The notes beneath the pieces were generated by a model. The model was not told the origin of the DNA. It made no database searches and saw only the letters and a list, made by a program, of their open reading frames with translations. A stretch of 64,000 nt of DNA from Methylophilales bacterium HTCC2181 (GTDB lineage: Bacteria; Pseudomonadota; Gammaproteobacteria; Burkholderiales; Methylophilaceae), in contig AAUX01000001.1 in assembly GCA_000168995.1 (NCBI GenBank), forward strand, positions 868,001 to 932,000, written 5' to 3'. Position 1 is the stretch's first letter, and each line of letters opens with the position of its first letter. A program made the position numbers and the translations under genes. This document shows positions 55,032-64,000 of the stretch, one piece after another.

Positions 55032-55987
55032 AAAAAATTTCCATAACAATATTCTCCTTTATCCTCGGCTGGCTTGACAATAGGACTGTGGAAAATAAAT
55101 ACATGGATTCACAACTAAATGGCAAGGAAATTGATTGGGCTAGGGTATTTCCCTACATCATCATTCACCTGGCAGTGATTGGTGTATTTTTTGTAGGTTT
55201 TAGTCTAGTAGCGTTTATGGTATTCCTTTTTATGTATGCTCTCAGAATGTTTGCTATTACCGGTTTTTACCACCGCTATTTTTCGCATAAAACCTTTAAA
55301 ACAAGCAGGGTTATGCAATTTATCTTTGCAATTATAGGTGCCTCGGCGGTTCAACGTGGCCCGATATGGTGGGCAGCTCACCACAGGGACCACCATATGC
55401 ACTCTGATACTGTCCATGACAAACATTCACCAAAAGCCCATAGCTTTTTATGGAGTCATACAGGATGGTTCCTCACCAAAGCCAACTTCTTAACGCATAC
55501 AAAACTAGTTAAAGAGCTCTCTCGCTTTCCTGAGCTCCGCTTAATTGATAGGTTTGATGTAGCTATCCCCATATTGACATGCATCGGACTGTATACATTA
55601 GGTGAAAGCCTAAATAATCATTACCCCGCTCTAGAGGCTACGGGAACACAGTTCGTGGTGTGGGGATTCATTTTATCTACAGTGGTCCTTTATCATTCGA
55701 CCTTCCTCGTTAACTCTGTCGCTCATGTATGGGGGAAAAAACGTTACGCAACTGATGACTCAAGCCGTAATAATTTTTTAATTGCTTTGCTGACATTTGG
55801 TGAAGGATGGCATAACAACCATCATCACTATCCGGGATCTGCCAGGCAAGGTTTTTATTGGTGGGAAGTTGATCTCACTTACTATGTGCTCAGGATAATG
55901 TCTATGCTGGGTTTGATTTGGGATATTAGAGTTGTTTCAGCTAACATACGTGAATCAAATCACATCACTCAAAAACCTAAAAAATAG
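55028..55987 (+). CDS. Fatty acid (acyl-CoA-type delta-9) desaturase
   Basis: 319 residues, di-iron membrane desaturase. Three His boxes: HRYFSHK, HRDHHMHSD and HNNHHHYPGS, with four hydrophobic helices. It would supply unsaturated acyl chains for the two CFA-type methyltransferases of the same operon. Oxygen-dependent. Confidence 0.93.
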   Translation: MKKISITIFSFILGWLDNRTVENKYMDSQLNGKEIDWARVFPYIIIHLAVIGVFFVGFSLVAFMVFLFMYALRMFAITGFYHRYFSHKTFKTSRVMQFIFAIIGASAVQRGPIWWAAHHRDHHMHSDTVHDKHSPKAHSFLWSHTGWFLTKANFLTHTKLVKELSRFPELRLIDRFDVAIPILTCIGLYTLGESLNNHYPALEATGTQFVVWGFILSTVVLYHSTFLVNSVAHVWGKKRYATDDSSRNNFLIALLTFGEGWHNNHHHYPGSARQGFYWWEVDLTYYVLRIMSMLGLIWDIRVVSANIRESNHITQKPKK

Positions 55988-55992
55988 TCACC

Positions 55993-57237
55993 ATGAAAAT
56001 AGCTATTATTGGATCGGGAATTTCGGGAAATACTATCGCCCACCTACTTCATAATGAGCATGATATTAAAGTATTTGAAAGTAACAGCAGGATTGGTGGT
56101 CACTCCCATACACATAATATCAAGATGGAGAAAAAAGAAATCTCGGTTGATACTGGTTTTATAGTATTTAATAAAAAAACATACCCACTTTTCACAGAGT
56201 TACTTAATACCCTAGGAGTAAAATACGAAAACAGCTCAATGAGCTTTAGTGTGTTCTCAGATATATCCGGCCTTGAATACAATGGTACAAATGTAAATAC
56301 ACTGTTTGCACAGAGAAAAAATATATTTAACCTAAAGTTCATAAAAATGATCTGGGAGATCATTCGATTTAATAAAAAATCTATAAAATTACTAAGCACC
56401 GAAAGTAATATAACCCTAGGTGACTATCTTAAGAAAGAAAAATATTCCACATACTTCACCAATAATTATATTTTGCCTATGGGGTCAGCTATATGGTCAT
56501 CAGATATAAAGACTATGGAGAGTTTTCCTGCTAAATTTTTTATTTCTTTTTTTTACAATCACGGTATGCTTTCGATCAATGAAAGACCTCAGTGGCTTAC
56601 AATTACAGGTGGCTCTCAGCATTATGTGAAAAAACTCTGCGCTTCCTTTGAAGATAAAATTGAGACTAGTTCGGAAATACAGTGTGTAGAGAGGTGTGAA
56701 AAAGACATTAAAATTACACTGTCAGGGAAGGTAGAGCGTTTTGATTACGTTTTTTTTGCGTGCCATAGTGACGAAGCCTTAATGCTGTTGAAAGACCCTT
56801 CGGATGAAGAAAAAAAAATACTATCCTCAATTCCATACACAAAAAACGAGGTTTTTTTACATACAGACATATCCATGATGCCTAAAAATAAATTGGCATG
56901 GGCGGCATGGAATTACAGCATTGATAATCAGACCAGCGACCCTGTTACCCTAACCTACAACATGAATATCTTGCAAAATATAGACACCCGGGATCCTTTG
57001 CTTGTAACATTAAATCCTAACAAAACTATAGATAAAAATAAAATCATAAAGAAACTTACATATACTCACCCTAAATTTAGTTTAAACAGCATTCTGGCTC
57101 AAAAAAAACATAGCAGTATTTGTGGTCAAAATAGAACGGGTTATGCTGGAGCCTATTGGGGTAATGGTTTCCATGAAGATGGAGTTAAAAGTGCCTATAA
57201 AGCTGTTAAGCATTTTGAGGACTGGCAGGGGAAATGA
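55993..57237 (+). CDS. Flavin amine-oxidase-like NAD/FAD-binding protein
   Basis: 414 residues. IAIIGSGISGNTIAHLL dinucleotide fold, VFESNSRIGGHSHT, VDTGFIVFN, and GAYWGNGFHEDG near the C-terminus, as in the FAD-dependent oxidoreductases that pair with DUF1365 and CFA synthase. Relatives in Rhodobacter act in furan fatty acid formation; assignment here is inference. Confidence 0.85.
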   Translation: MKIAIIGSGISGNTIAHLLHNEHDIKVFESNSRIGGHSHTHNIKMEKKEISVDTGFIVFNKKTYPLFTELLNTLGVKYENSSMSFSVFSDISGLEYNGTNVNTLFAQRKNIFNLKFIKMIWEIIRFNKKSIKLLSTESNITLGDYLKKEKYSTYFTNNYILPMGSAIWSSDIKTMESFPAKFFISFFYNHGMLSINERPQWLTITGGSQHYVKKLCASFEDKIETSSEIQCVERCEKDIKITLSGKVERFDYVFFACHSDEALMLLKDPSDEEKKILSSIPYTKNEVFLHTDISMMPKNKLAWAAWNYSIDNQTSDPVTLTYNMNILQNIDTRDPLLVTLNPNKTIDKNKIIKKLTYTHPKFSLNSILAQKKHSSICGQNRTGYAGAYWGNGFHEDGVKSAYKAVKHFEDWQGK

Positions 57238-57965
57238 ACGCAATCTATAAGGGAACTATTACCCACCACAGACATCATCCTCGTAAGCACCAGTTTTCTT
57301 ATAGAATAAATTTTCTCTATATAGACCTAGATGACATTAAAGCAGCTTTTGCTAAAAATTTTTTTTGGAGCTTCAATCGTCCAAATTTGGCATCTCTAAT
57401 GAGAACAGATTTTTTTGGCCCAAAAAATCAGTCAATAAAAAAAGCTATACAGCAGCTATTGACTGAAAAGTTAAAATTTAAACATAAGGGAAAAGTCTAC
57501 CTGCTCACAAGTATTCGATACTTTGGATACTGCTTTAACCCCGTTAGTTTTTATTATTGTATGGATAATAATGGTAAGTTGGTTGCTATTGTTTCTCATA
57601 TTACCAATACGCCTTGGAATGAAAAGTTTGCCTATGTTCATGACTGCAGAGATATCCCATCAGCATCTAAATGCTTTGAGTTTGATAAAGCATTTCATGT
57701 CTCCCCCTTCATGCCTATGGACATGAAGTACAAGTGGACTTTTACTCCTCCAAGAGACTTTCTTTATATATCTATGGACAATATAAGGCATGAAAAAATA
57801 CAATTTAATGCAGAATTAAGGCTCACAAAATTAGCATGGACACCCTCCTCGCTCAACAAGATACTTTTTTTAAATCTTCCCATGTCGGTTAAGTCTATTA
57901 TATTAATTTACTGGAATGCCGCTATTTTAGCCATAAAAAGGATTAAGTATTACCCACACCCCTAA
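57234..57965 (+). CDS. DUF1365 protein
   Basis: 243 residues: YKGTITHHRHHPRKHQFSYR, then YLLTSIRYFGYCFNPVSFYY, MPMDMKYKWTF. All hallmark blocks of DUF1365. Function unknown, always with a flavin oxidase and CFA synthase as here; overlaps the flavoprotein gene by 4 bp. Confidence 0.92.
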   Translation: MNAIYKGTITHHRHHPRKHQFSYRINFLYIDLDDIKAAFAKNFFWSFNRPNLASLMRTDFFGPKNQSIKKAIQQLLTEKLKFKHKGKVYLLTSIRYFGYCFNPVSFYYCMDNNGKLVAIVSHITNTPWNEKFAYVHDCRDIPSASKCFEFDKAFHVSPFMPMDMKYKWTFTPPRDFLYISMDNIRHEKIQFNAELRLTKLAWTPSSLNKILFLNLPMSVKSIILIYWNAAILAIKRIKYYPHP

Positions 57966-57966
57966 T

Positions 57967-59172
57967 ATGAAAAATTTAATTAATGCACTTGCAAAAAAAA
58001 CATTGTTTTCTCAGTTAGCTAGGTTGACCTATGGCCAACTTCAAATTGAGGAGGATGGTAGACATTATAAGTTTGGGTTAGGATCCCAGATTAAGGCAAT
58101 GATAACCGTCCATCACCCGTCATTTTATAGCGATATATTATTTGGTGGCTCAATAGGATCAAGCGAATCCTTTATTCGAGGTGCATGGGATACTAAAGAT
58201 TTAACTAAAGTTATACAGTTAATGGCTGTTAATAATCAAATAATGGATCAAGTCGAAGGGCCCTTTAAAAAAATTCTGAGCCCTTTCCTTAGGTTTGCAC
58301 ATTTTCTTAATAGAAACACACAAGAAGGAAGCAAAAAAAACATCTCAAGACACTACGATCTGAGTAACAAGTTTTTTTCCTTGTTTCTTGATCCAACCAT
58401 GATGTACTCATCGGCAATTTATAGGAACGATTCAATGAGCCTTGAGGATGCTTCAAAAAATAAATTAGATATCATATGCAACAAATTAAAACTTAAAAAA
58501 ACCGACAGAGTGGTTGAGATTGGTAGTGGCTGGGGAGGATTTTCAATTTATGCCGCAAAAAAATATGGCTGTCATGTTACTACAACGACTATATCTAAAG
58601 AACAATACAGGTATGTAAAAGAACAGATAAAGCTACTTGGAATGCAAAAAAATATTACGGTATTACTTAAAGACTACCGTGATCTGAAGGGACAATTTGA
58701 TAAGTTAGTATCAATAGAAATGATAGAGGCTGTAGGGCACCAATTCTACAACCAATACTTCAGCGTAATTTCTAAGCTATTAAAAAATGATGGTGAGGCA
58801 CTTATTCAAGCCATAACAATCAAAGATCAAAGATATGATGAGGCAATCCAGTCCGTAGATTTTATACAAAAATATATTTTTCCTGGTAGTTGTATTCCAT
58901 CGCTTACAGCAATACAAAAAAGTCTAACTGGTGCTACAGATTTAGTAATTAATAACGTTGAGGATATAGGGATCCATTACGCAAAAACTCTCAAAGACTG
59001 GAGAGAAAAATTTATTAAAAATGAAGATCAAATTATGGCGCTTGGCTTTGACAATCGATTTATGAGGATGTGGTTATTTTATCTTTGTTACTGTGAAGGA
59101 GGTTTCATAGAAAGATCGATTAGCGATCTTCATATTCATATATCCAAACCCCTTTACCGTGACTCTATTTGA
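57967..59172 (+). CDS. Cyclopropane-fatty-acyl-phospholipid synthase family
   Basis: 401 residues. N-terminal lipid-binding part (LRYGQLQIEEDG-type start, GGSIGSSESFIRGAWDT), then SAM domain VVEIGSGWGGFSIYAAKKYG and SIEMIEAVGH, and FIQKYIFPGSCIPSL. Acts on unsaturated acyl chains of phospholipids. Second CFA-type enzyme of the operon, with different N-terminal architecture from the first. Overlaps the next gene by 4 bp. Confidence 0.92.
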   Translation: MKNLINALAKKTLFSQLARLTYGQLQIEEDGRHYKFGLGSQIKAMITVHHPSFYSDILFGGSIGSSESFIRGAWDTKDLTKVIQLMAVNNQIMDQVEGPFKKILSPFLRFAHFLNRNTQEGSKKNISRHYDLSNKFFSLFLDPTMMYSSAIYRNDSMSLEDASKNKLDIICNKLKLKKTDRVVEIGSGWGGFSIYAAKKYGCHVTTTTISKEQYRYVKEQIKLLGMQKNITVLLKDYRDLKGQFDKLVSIEMIEAVGHQFYNQYFSVISKLLKNDGEALIQAITIKDQRYDEAIQSVDFIQKYIFPGSCIPSLTAIQKSLTGATDLVINNVEDIGIHYAKTLKDWREKFIKNEDQIMALGFDNRFMRMWLFYLCYCEGGFIERSISDLHIHISKPLYRDSI

Positions 59173-60359
59173 TGGTTACTGAAAATTCTGTACTTGTTAT
59201 TGGGGCGGGAATTTCAGGATCCAGTACTGCTTACCACTTAAATAAACAAGGATGGGATGTGACGGTGGTTGATCAAGAAAAAGAGAATTCCTTACCAATA
59301 TATAATAATCCTGCAGTTTGTATTAACCCCAATATTATGATCAATGATAAAAGATTTAACAGGTTGATGTTTTCTTCAATATCATATGTTTGGCAGCTCA
59401 TTGAGGAAATAAAACTGGGAGAATCAAGCGCCCAACAAGTTGGATCAATTTATATTTTGGAAAAAAATGAGGGTATGGATAGGTTCAATAGATTAATAAA
59501 AAATAACCCTGATCTTAAAAACTATATCTCCGTAATAAGTCCAAAAAAAATATGGGGCCGCTATAAAATAGAAGGAAGTGTAGGTCTTTATTTTAGTAGT
59601 GGAGGTTGGATCAACCCTAAGGATTTATGCAAGAGATTACTAATTAACAAAAATATTCATAAGGAATTTAATACGAAAGTTACCGCAGTGGAATATATGG
59701 AGAACATGTGGTCAGTAAGCACTTCAAATAACAATAAATTTAAGGCAAAGAACATTGTTTTCTGTTCTGCCGCTGATATAAAAAATTACCACTATTTCTC
59801 TCATCTTGATTTTGATCAATATCGAGGCCAAATAAATTGGGTAGACTCAGAACAAATACAATTTGCAGAAATTTTATCAAATGATGGCTATGTAATTCCG
59901 GTATTCAAAAATATGTCTATAGTGGGCTCATCTTACGATAAGAATAATTCTTGTAATGCTGATTCAGAAGTAGACACAAAAAATAATCTAAAAAAACTTG
60001 CCGCTCTTCTTCCAACGCTTAATTATAATTCTCTAGGAGTGCATAGCGGATCATGGGTGGGTCAACGAGCTGCTAGTTTTGACAGGAGACCCTTCGTTGG
60101 ACGTATTCTAGATCATGAGCATAATAAATATTTAAATAAAAAAAATTCTGTAGCGAGTTTGAAGTGGCAAAAAAGTTTATATATTAATGCTTGCTATGGA
60201 TCCCGTGGATTTAGTTTTGCCCCCCTAGCCTCACTAAGTCTAGCCAACATGATGTGTCGTAGTCTTGGAAATATGGATAATTTTATATTAGATTATTTAA
60301 ACCCGGAGAGGCGTTATTTTAGGAGTAAAGGTTTAAAAAAACATGGTATTAAATTCTAG
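59169..60359 (+). CDS. Stand-alone MnmC C-terminal-type FAD oxidase
   Basis: 396 residues. VLVIGAGISGSSTAYHL FAD site, then NNPAVCINPNIMINDKRFNR (matches the NRQGALYP region), QYRGQINWV, GSWVGQRAASFDRRPFVG and NACYGSRGFSFAPLASL. This is the MnmC oxidase domain, which removes a carboxymethyl group from cmnm5U34 of tRNA, without the methyltransferase half. Its place at the end of a lipid operon (4-bp overlap) is odd; another substrate is possible. Confidence 0.8.
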   Translation: MMVTENSVLVIGAGISGSSTAYHLNKQGWDVTVVDQEKENSLPIYNNPAVCINPNIMINDKRFNRLMFSSISYVWQLIEEIKLGESSAQQVGSIYILEKNEGMDRFNRLIKNNPDLKNYISVISPKKIWGRYKIEGSVGLYFSSGGWINPKDLCKRLLINKNIHKEFNTKVTAVEYMENMWSVSTSNNNKFKAKNIVFCSAADIKNYHYFSHLDFDQYRGQINWVDSEQIQFAEILSNDGYVIPVFKNMSIVGSSYDKNNSCNADSEVDTKNNLKKLAALLPTLNYNSLGVHSGSWVGQRAASFDRRPFVGRILDHEHNKYLNKKNSVASLKWQKSLYINACYGSRGFSFAPLASLSLANMMCRSLGNMDNFILDYLNPERRYFRSKGLKKHGIKF

Positions 60360-60361
60360 AT

Positions 60362-62227
60362 ATGACTAGCCAAGACTTAATACTGAAAGCTAAAAATAAG
60401 GAAAATGAAGGCGATCTTGTTAGTGCCATTGAATTTTATAAGCAAGCACTTGAAAAAGAACCAAAAAACTATTTTTTACAAATAGAGCTTGGTAATCTTT
60501 TTGCTATGATAAATAAATTTGATATAGCAGCAGGATATTTTAGAAGAGCAATCTATCAATTTCCTGACAACGACCAAATTAGGTATGGCTTGGGATTTTG
60601 TCTTCAAAGGATTGGTAATGAATATCACAAGAACCGAAATTATCTAATGGCTCAAGCCGCATTTGAAGAAGCAATAGAGATTTGTCCAGATAATGCAGAG
60701 CATCTTTTTAATCTAGGAAATGCATTCTATGCACAAGGACTTTTTAAAAAAGCGCTAAACTCTTTCGAGGAGTCATTACAAATATTGCCTGATAACGAGG
60801 CTCATCATAATATTGCTAATAGTTATAAAAAGTTAAACGATTATGTAAAGGCAAAAAAGCATTATGAAAAAGCATTGGAGGGAACAGACCTTCAAATACA
60901 TACTGTCGTCGAACTGATTCAACTTAAACAACTTACCTGTGATTGGATTGGTCTAAATAAAATCATAACAGTCTTGAAGAATCATATCAAAGAAGGAAAA
61001 ACTGGAAGAATATCGCCGTTTACTGTCTTATCAATGCCTGGTTTATCTACGAATGAACATACCAAGGTTGCATCATCATGGATTGAATCTTCGCACATTA
61101 ATCCTGAGAAGTTTAAAAGACTATTAAAAAAAAATCCTAAGATTGTTATTGGCTATATATCTTCAGACTTTAGACTTCACCCACTTTACTTCCTTATAAG
61201 AGACGTGCTAAAGAAACATGATAAAGATAGGTTCACCGTCAAGTTATTCTACTCAGGAGTTGATGATGGATCAAATGAGCATCAAGAGTTTAAAAATATC
61301 GGGGTGAATTTTTTTAACATTAGTAACCAATCAGACGAGGAACTAAAAGAAACCTTGATTGCAGAAAATATAGACATTCTAGTGGATTTGTCTGGATTTA
61401 CTATGCAAAGTCGATCTTTAATTGCGGCATACAAACCATCAAAGATAAGTATTAACTGGTTGGGGTTTCCAGGTTCTATGGGATTTTATAGGGATAAACC
61501 ATTAATGGATTACATACTTGCAGATAGCTTTATTATTCCTAAGTCAATGGAGTCAGATTACGCAGAAAAAATTATTCGGCTACCTGGCTGCTATCAACCA
61601 AACATCGATGATCGACCTAAGACTCAAGCCATTAAAAAGTCAGTTTATGGCATTGATGATGATGCATTTGTTTTTGCCTCATTTGGGCAATCGATAAAAA
61701 TAACAGAGTCCATGTTTAGGTTATGGATAAAACTACTTAAACAAAAGGACGGCTCTATTCTTTGGTTGCTCGAATCTAATGCTCAAGCAGAAAATAATAT
61801 CCATAAATATGCAAAAAAAGAGGGGGTGGATTCAGTGAGAATTAAATTTGCTCCTAAGGTAAACTTCAATGACCACATCAACCGTCACTCCATAATTGAC
61901 TTATTTCTTGATACTTATCCTTACAATGCTCATACATCTTCTAGTGATGCAATATGGGCTGGATGCCCGGTTTTAACATTGTCAGGTAAAACCTTTGCTA
62001 GTCGTGTTGCAGGAAGCATCCTAAAAGAAATCAGCTGTGAAATGCTAATAACCAAAACAGAAGAGGAATATTTTAAAGTGGCATCAGTATTATCAAATAA
62101 TGATATTAAGTTGAAGAGTATTAAGGAAAAAGTACTTAAGGGTAAAAATTCTTCCTCCCTATTTAAATCTACACATTTTGTGAAGAAGCTTGAACAAGTT
62201 TATTCAGAATTGCTGGAAAAAAAATAA
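60362..62227 (+). CDS. TPR protein with O-GlcNAc-transferase/SPINDLY-like domain
   Basis: 621 residues. TPR repeats over about 1-190 (e.g. LGNAFYAQGLFKKALNSFEE), then a GT41-like catalytic region: GYISSDFRLHPLYFLIRDV, DLSGFTMQSRSLIAAYKP, INWLGFPGSMG, FGQSIKITESMF and LFLDTYPYNAHTSSSDAIW. Key residues of human OGT (His in SSDF..HP, Lys in ..K.., Asp-Thr in LDT) have counterparts. Likely glycosylates proteins or adhesins; the target is unknown. Confidence 0.88.
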   Translation: MTSQDLILKAKNKENEGDLVSAIEFYKQALEKEPKNYFLQIELGNLFAMINKFDIAAGYFRRAIYQFPDNDQIRYGLGFCLQRIGNEYHKNRNYLMAQAAFEEAIEICPDNAEHLFNLGNAFYAQGLFKKALNSFEESLQILPDNEAHHNIANSYKKLNDYVKAKKHYEKALEGTDLQIHTVVELIQLKQLTCDWIGLNKIITVLKNHIKEGKTGRISPFTVLSMPGLSTNEHTKVASSWIESSHINPEKFKRLLKKNPKIVIGYISSDFRLHPLYFLIRDVLKKHDKDRFTVKLFYSGVDDGSNEHQEFKNIGVNFFNISNQSDEELKETLIAENIDILVDLSGFTMQSRSLIAAYKPSKISINWLGFPGSMGFYRDKPLMDYILADSFIIPKSMESDYAEKIIRLPGCYQPNIDDRPKTQAIKKSVYGIDDDAFVFASFGQSIKITESMFRLWIKLLKQKDGSILWLLESNAQAENNIHKYAKKEGVDSVRIKFAPKVNFNDHINRHSIIDLFLDTYPYNAHTSSSDAIWAGCPVLTLSGKTFASRVAGSILKEISCEMLITKTEEEYFKVASVLSNNDIKLKSIKEKVLKGKNSSSLFKSTHFVKKLEQVYSELLEKK

Positions 62228-62239
62228 GGTTTTATCAGG

Positions 62240-63181
62240 CTAATGCTTATCTAGAAAAGTATTAATGCTCTCCTTAACCTGTGTTTGCAAATTTTCTTGG
62301 AAAGGGTCAAACAATCTTAAATTCTGCATCTTCCGCATCCAGGTTATCTGCCTTTTTGCTAATTGCCTAGTTGCGAATACAATTTTATCTCTAAGATCTT
62401 CTTTAGGAAGCTTACCCTTAAGATAGTAATAAGTTTGTTTGTACCCCACGGCTCTTAATGAGGAATAACTCTGATCAAGACTTGGATGTGAATTTAATAT
62501 GCCTTCCACCTCTTCAACTAGTCCATTACTCAACATTTTATCTACTCGCAACTCTATTAGGCTATGGAGCTTTTCTCTGTCATGAGGAAAGAGGGCAATT
62601 TTTAAAAGGGGGGGTGGCTTAATTATATTTTTTTTCGTCTTATAAAAAGAAGATAGGGGTTTTCCTGACACATAAAACACCTCTAACGCTCTCAATATTC
62701 TTTGCGTATCTGAGGGTAAAATTCTTCTGGCTGAATCAGAATCAAACTCATTAAGCTTTTGATATAAATAGTCAAGTCCATACTTTTCAAGATCTGCTGC
62801 AACCCTGGTTCTAATCTCCAAATTAGTAGCTGGAATATCATCTAAAGGAAATTCTAGGCTATTAAAGTACATCATCGTACCTCCGCTCAAAAAGGGTATC
62901 CTCCCTATTTTCTTGGACTCATCACATAGTCGCTCTACATCATTATTGAAATCATAGGCTGAATAAGCTAGATATGGATCAATTATATTAACGAGCTGAT
63001 GCGGATATTTTCTTAGTTCGTCTTGGCTGGGTTTGGCGGAACCAATATCAAAACCTTTATAGACCTGGGCAGAGTCCACACTGATAATATCAATTGGAAA
63101 GTTGTCGTAACAAAATTTAGTGAGCTCAGTCTTACCCGAAGCCGTTGGTCCCAGTAAAAAAATTCTTGACTGATTACTCAT
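62240..63181 (-). CDS. miaA: tRNA dimethylallyltransferase
   Basis: Makes i6A37 in tRNA. P-loop LLGPTASGKTEL, DSAQVYKGFDIGSAKP, SGGTMMYF, RLAKRQITWMRK. ATG 63181 sits in the amidase stop region (GATGAGTAA) and gives 313 residues; ATG 63208 would add nine residues inside the amidase gene and is less likely. Confidence 0.94.
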   Translation of the reverse strand: MSNQSRIFLLGPTASGKTELTKFCYDNFPIDIISVDSAQVYKGFDIGSAKPSQDELRKYPHQLVNIIDPYLAYSAYDFNNDVERLCDESKKIGRIPFLSGGTMMYFNSLEFPLDDIPATNLEIRTRVAADLEKYGLDYLYQKLNEFDSDSARRILPSDTQRILRALEVFYVSGKPLSSFYKTKKNIIKPPPLLKIALFPHDREKLHSLIELRVDKMLSNGLVEEVEGILNSHPSLDQSYSSLRAVGYKQTYYYLKGKLPKEDLRDKIVFATRQLAKRQITWMRKMQNLRLFDPFQENLQTQVKESINTFLDKH

Positions 63182-64000
63182 CAAAGCTTTTTTTTGTATA
63201 AAACGCAATTGAAGGCTGCGTTTTTAGATAGCTTTTGATTCCAAAATATATGCTGTTAGCGAGCTTGTTTTGATAGGCGACTGAGCGAAGATTCTTTTCT
63301 TCTCCCGGATTGCTAATGAATGCCGTTTCAACCAAAATTGACGGCGTGTCAGGTGCCTTTAGAACGGCAAATCCTGCCTGCTCAACATACTTCTTGTGTA
63401 AATTATTAACTTTTTTAATTTCTCTCAACACATGATTTCCTAACTTTAAACTATCGTTAATAGTTGCTGATTGAGATAAGTCTAACAATGTTCTAGCAAG
63501 TGCAGGCTCCTTGTCATCAATACTAACACCTCCAATCAAATCTGCTGCATTCTCCTTGTTGGCTAAATATTTAGCAAAAGCACTTGACGCACCTCTTTCG
63601 GATAATGCGAATACCGATGATCCGCTGACACTTTTTTTTCTAAATGCATCTGCATGTATTGAGATGAAAAGATCTGCTTTTGCTGCCCTAGCTTTTTTTA
63701 CTCTCGTTCCCAATGGCACAAAATAATCGCCGCTTCGAATTAGAACAGCTTTCATATCCGGATCCTGATCCAAAAGTTTTTTTAATCTTTTTGCAACCTG
63801 TAAAACAACAATCTTCTCTTTCGTACCCTTGGCCCCTATCGCACCCGGGTCTTCACCCCCGTGCCCGGGATCTAAGGCTATTATAATCGGCTCTTTTTTG
63901 GGTGGTCCCTTTTTTTGTGGCAAGGAGTTAGCTGTTAACTCGCGGTTTTTTTCTGGAAGAATATTTTTTTCGTTAAGCTGTTCCAATAAGTTGGCTAGAG
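63174..64000 (-). CDS. N-acetylmuramoyl-L-alanine amidase (partial, runs off window)
   Basis: Amidase_3 catalytic domain: IALDPGHGGEDPGAIG (Zn His and Glu region), RSGDYFVPLGTRVKKA, DLFISIHADAF, and ILVETAFISNPGEE with catalytic Glu. Cleaves the stem peptide from MurNAc, as AmiA/B/C. The frame remains open upstream of the TTG at 63986 to the window edge, so an N-terminal signal and AMIN domain probably lie beyond. Adjacent miaA is common. Confidence 0.9.
   Translation of the reverse strand, partial: LANLLEQLNEKNILPEKNRELTANSLPQKKGPPKKEPIIIALDPGHGGEDPGAIGAKGTKEKIVVLQVAKRLKKLLDQDPDMKAVLIRSGDYFVPLGTRVKKARAAKADLFISIHADAFRKKSVSGSSVFALSERGASSAFAKYLANKENAADLIGGVSIDDKEPALARTLLDLSQSATINDSLKLGNHVLREIKKVNNLHKKYVEQAGFAVLKAPDTPSILVETAFISNPGEEKNLRSVAYQNKLANSIYFGIKSYLKTQPSIAFYTKKSFDE

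Overview
The window looks like a chromosome segment from a low-GC (AT-rich by eye) Gram-negative proteobacterium, most likely a betaproteobacterium, although a gammaproteobacterium cannot be excluded from gene order alone. It has an LPS and outer-membrane operon (lpxA/B/D, bamA, skp), a type II fatty acid synthesis cluster (plsX-fabH-fabD-fabG-acpP-fabF) and the order rpsB-tsf-pyrH-frr-uppS-cdsA-dxr-bamA. I saw no rRNA genes, CRISPR array, transposase, integrase or phage gene.

Layout. 1-4900 is an accessory region on the minus strand: an outer-membrane beta-barrel gene, an unrecognised secreted protein, a decayed third secreted-protein gene, a TraX-like membrane protein, an orphan secreted protein, and a small gene graveyard. 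The graveyard holds a DUF2490 remnant and the 3' tail of a second 5-formyltetrahydrofolate cyclo-ligase. 4906-16353 holds the intact cyclo-ligase, a divergent PanB, a periplasmic methionine sulfoxide repair pair (MsrA plus thioredoxin-MsrB), small secreted and membrane proteins, and an operon of a molybdopterin oxidoreductase, a MEKHLA-domain protein, an MHS-type transporter and a YqaA protein.

16374-26785 is a long minus-strand housekeeping run: metallo-hydrolase, TatD, holB, tmk, mltG, pabC, the fab cluster, plsX and rpmF. Divergent from it, 27005-31577 encodes a two-subunit biotin-dependent pyruvate carboxylase, a YceF/Maf nucleotide pyrophosphatase and a tetrapyrrole-methylase-fold methyltransferase. 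31569-44322 is the minus-strand block rpsB to rnhB, notable for the absence of rseP between dxr and bamA. 44491-50751 (plus) carries map, glnD, a peptide transporter, a TIGR03643/DUF2805 protein, an exported histone-deacetylase-fold hydrolase and a small membrane protein. A tRNA-Glu gene is at 51301.

51603-60359 is a tightly packed plus-strand operon for membrane-lipid remodelling: two cyclopropane-synthase-type methyltransferases, a fatty acid desaturase, a flavin amine-oxidase-like protein, DUF1365, DUF1295, DUF2878, DUF6134-like and lipocalin proteins. It ends in a stand-alone MnmC-type oxidase and is followed by a TPR/O-GlcNAc-transferase-like protein. The window closes with miaA and a partial N-acetylmuramoyl-L-alanine amidase on the minus strand.

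The observations most worth following are the cyclo-ligase and DUF2490 scars, a MEKHLA gene whose best start is an AUA codon, a PanB lacking a metal-ligand aspartate, the missing rseP, the split PilB-like repair system, the exported deacetylase-fold enzyme and the lipid-modification operon.
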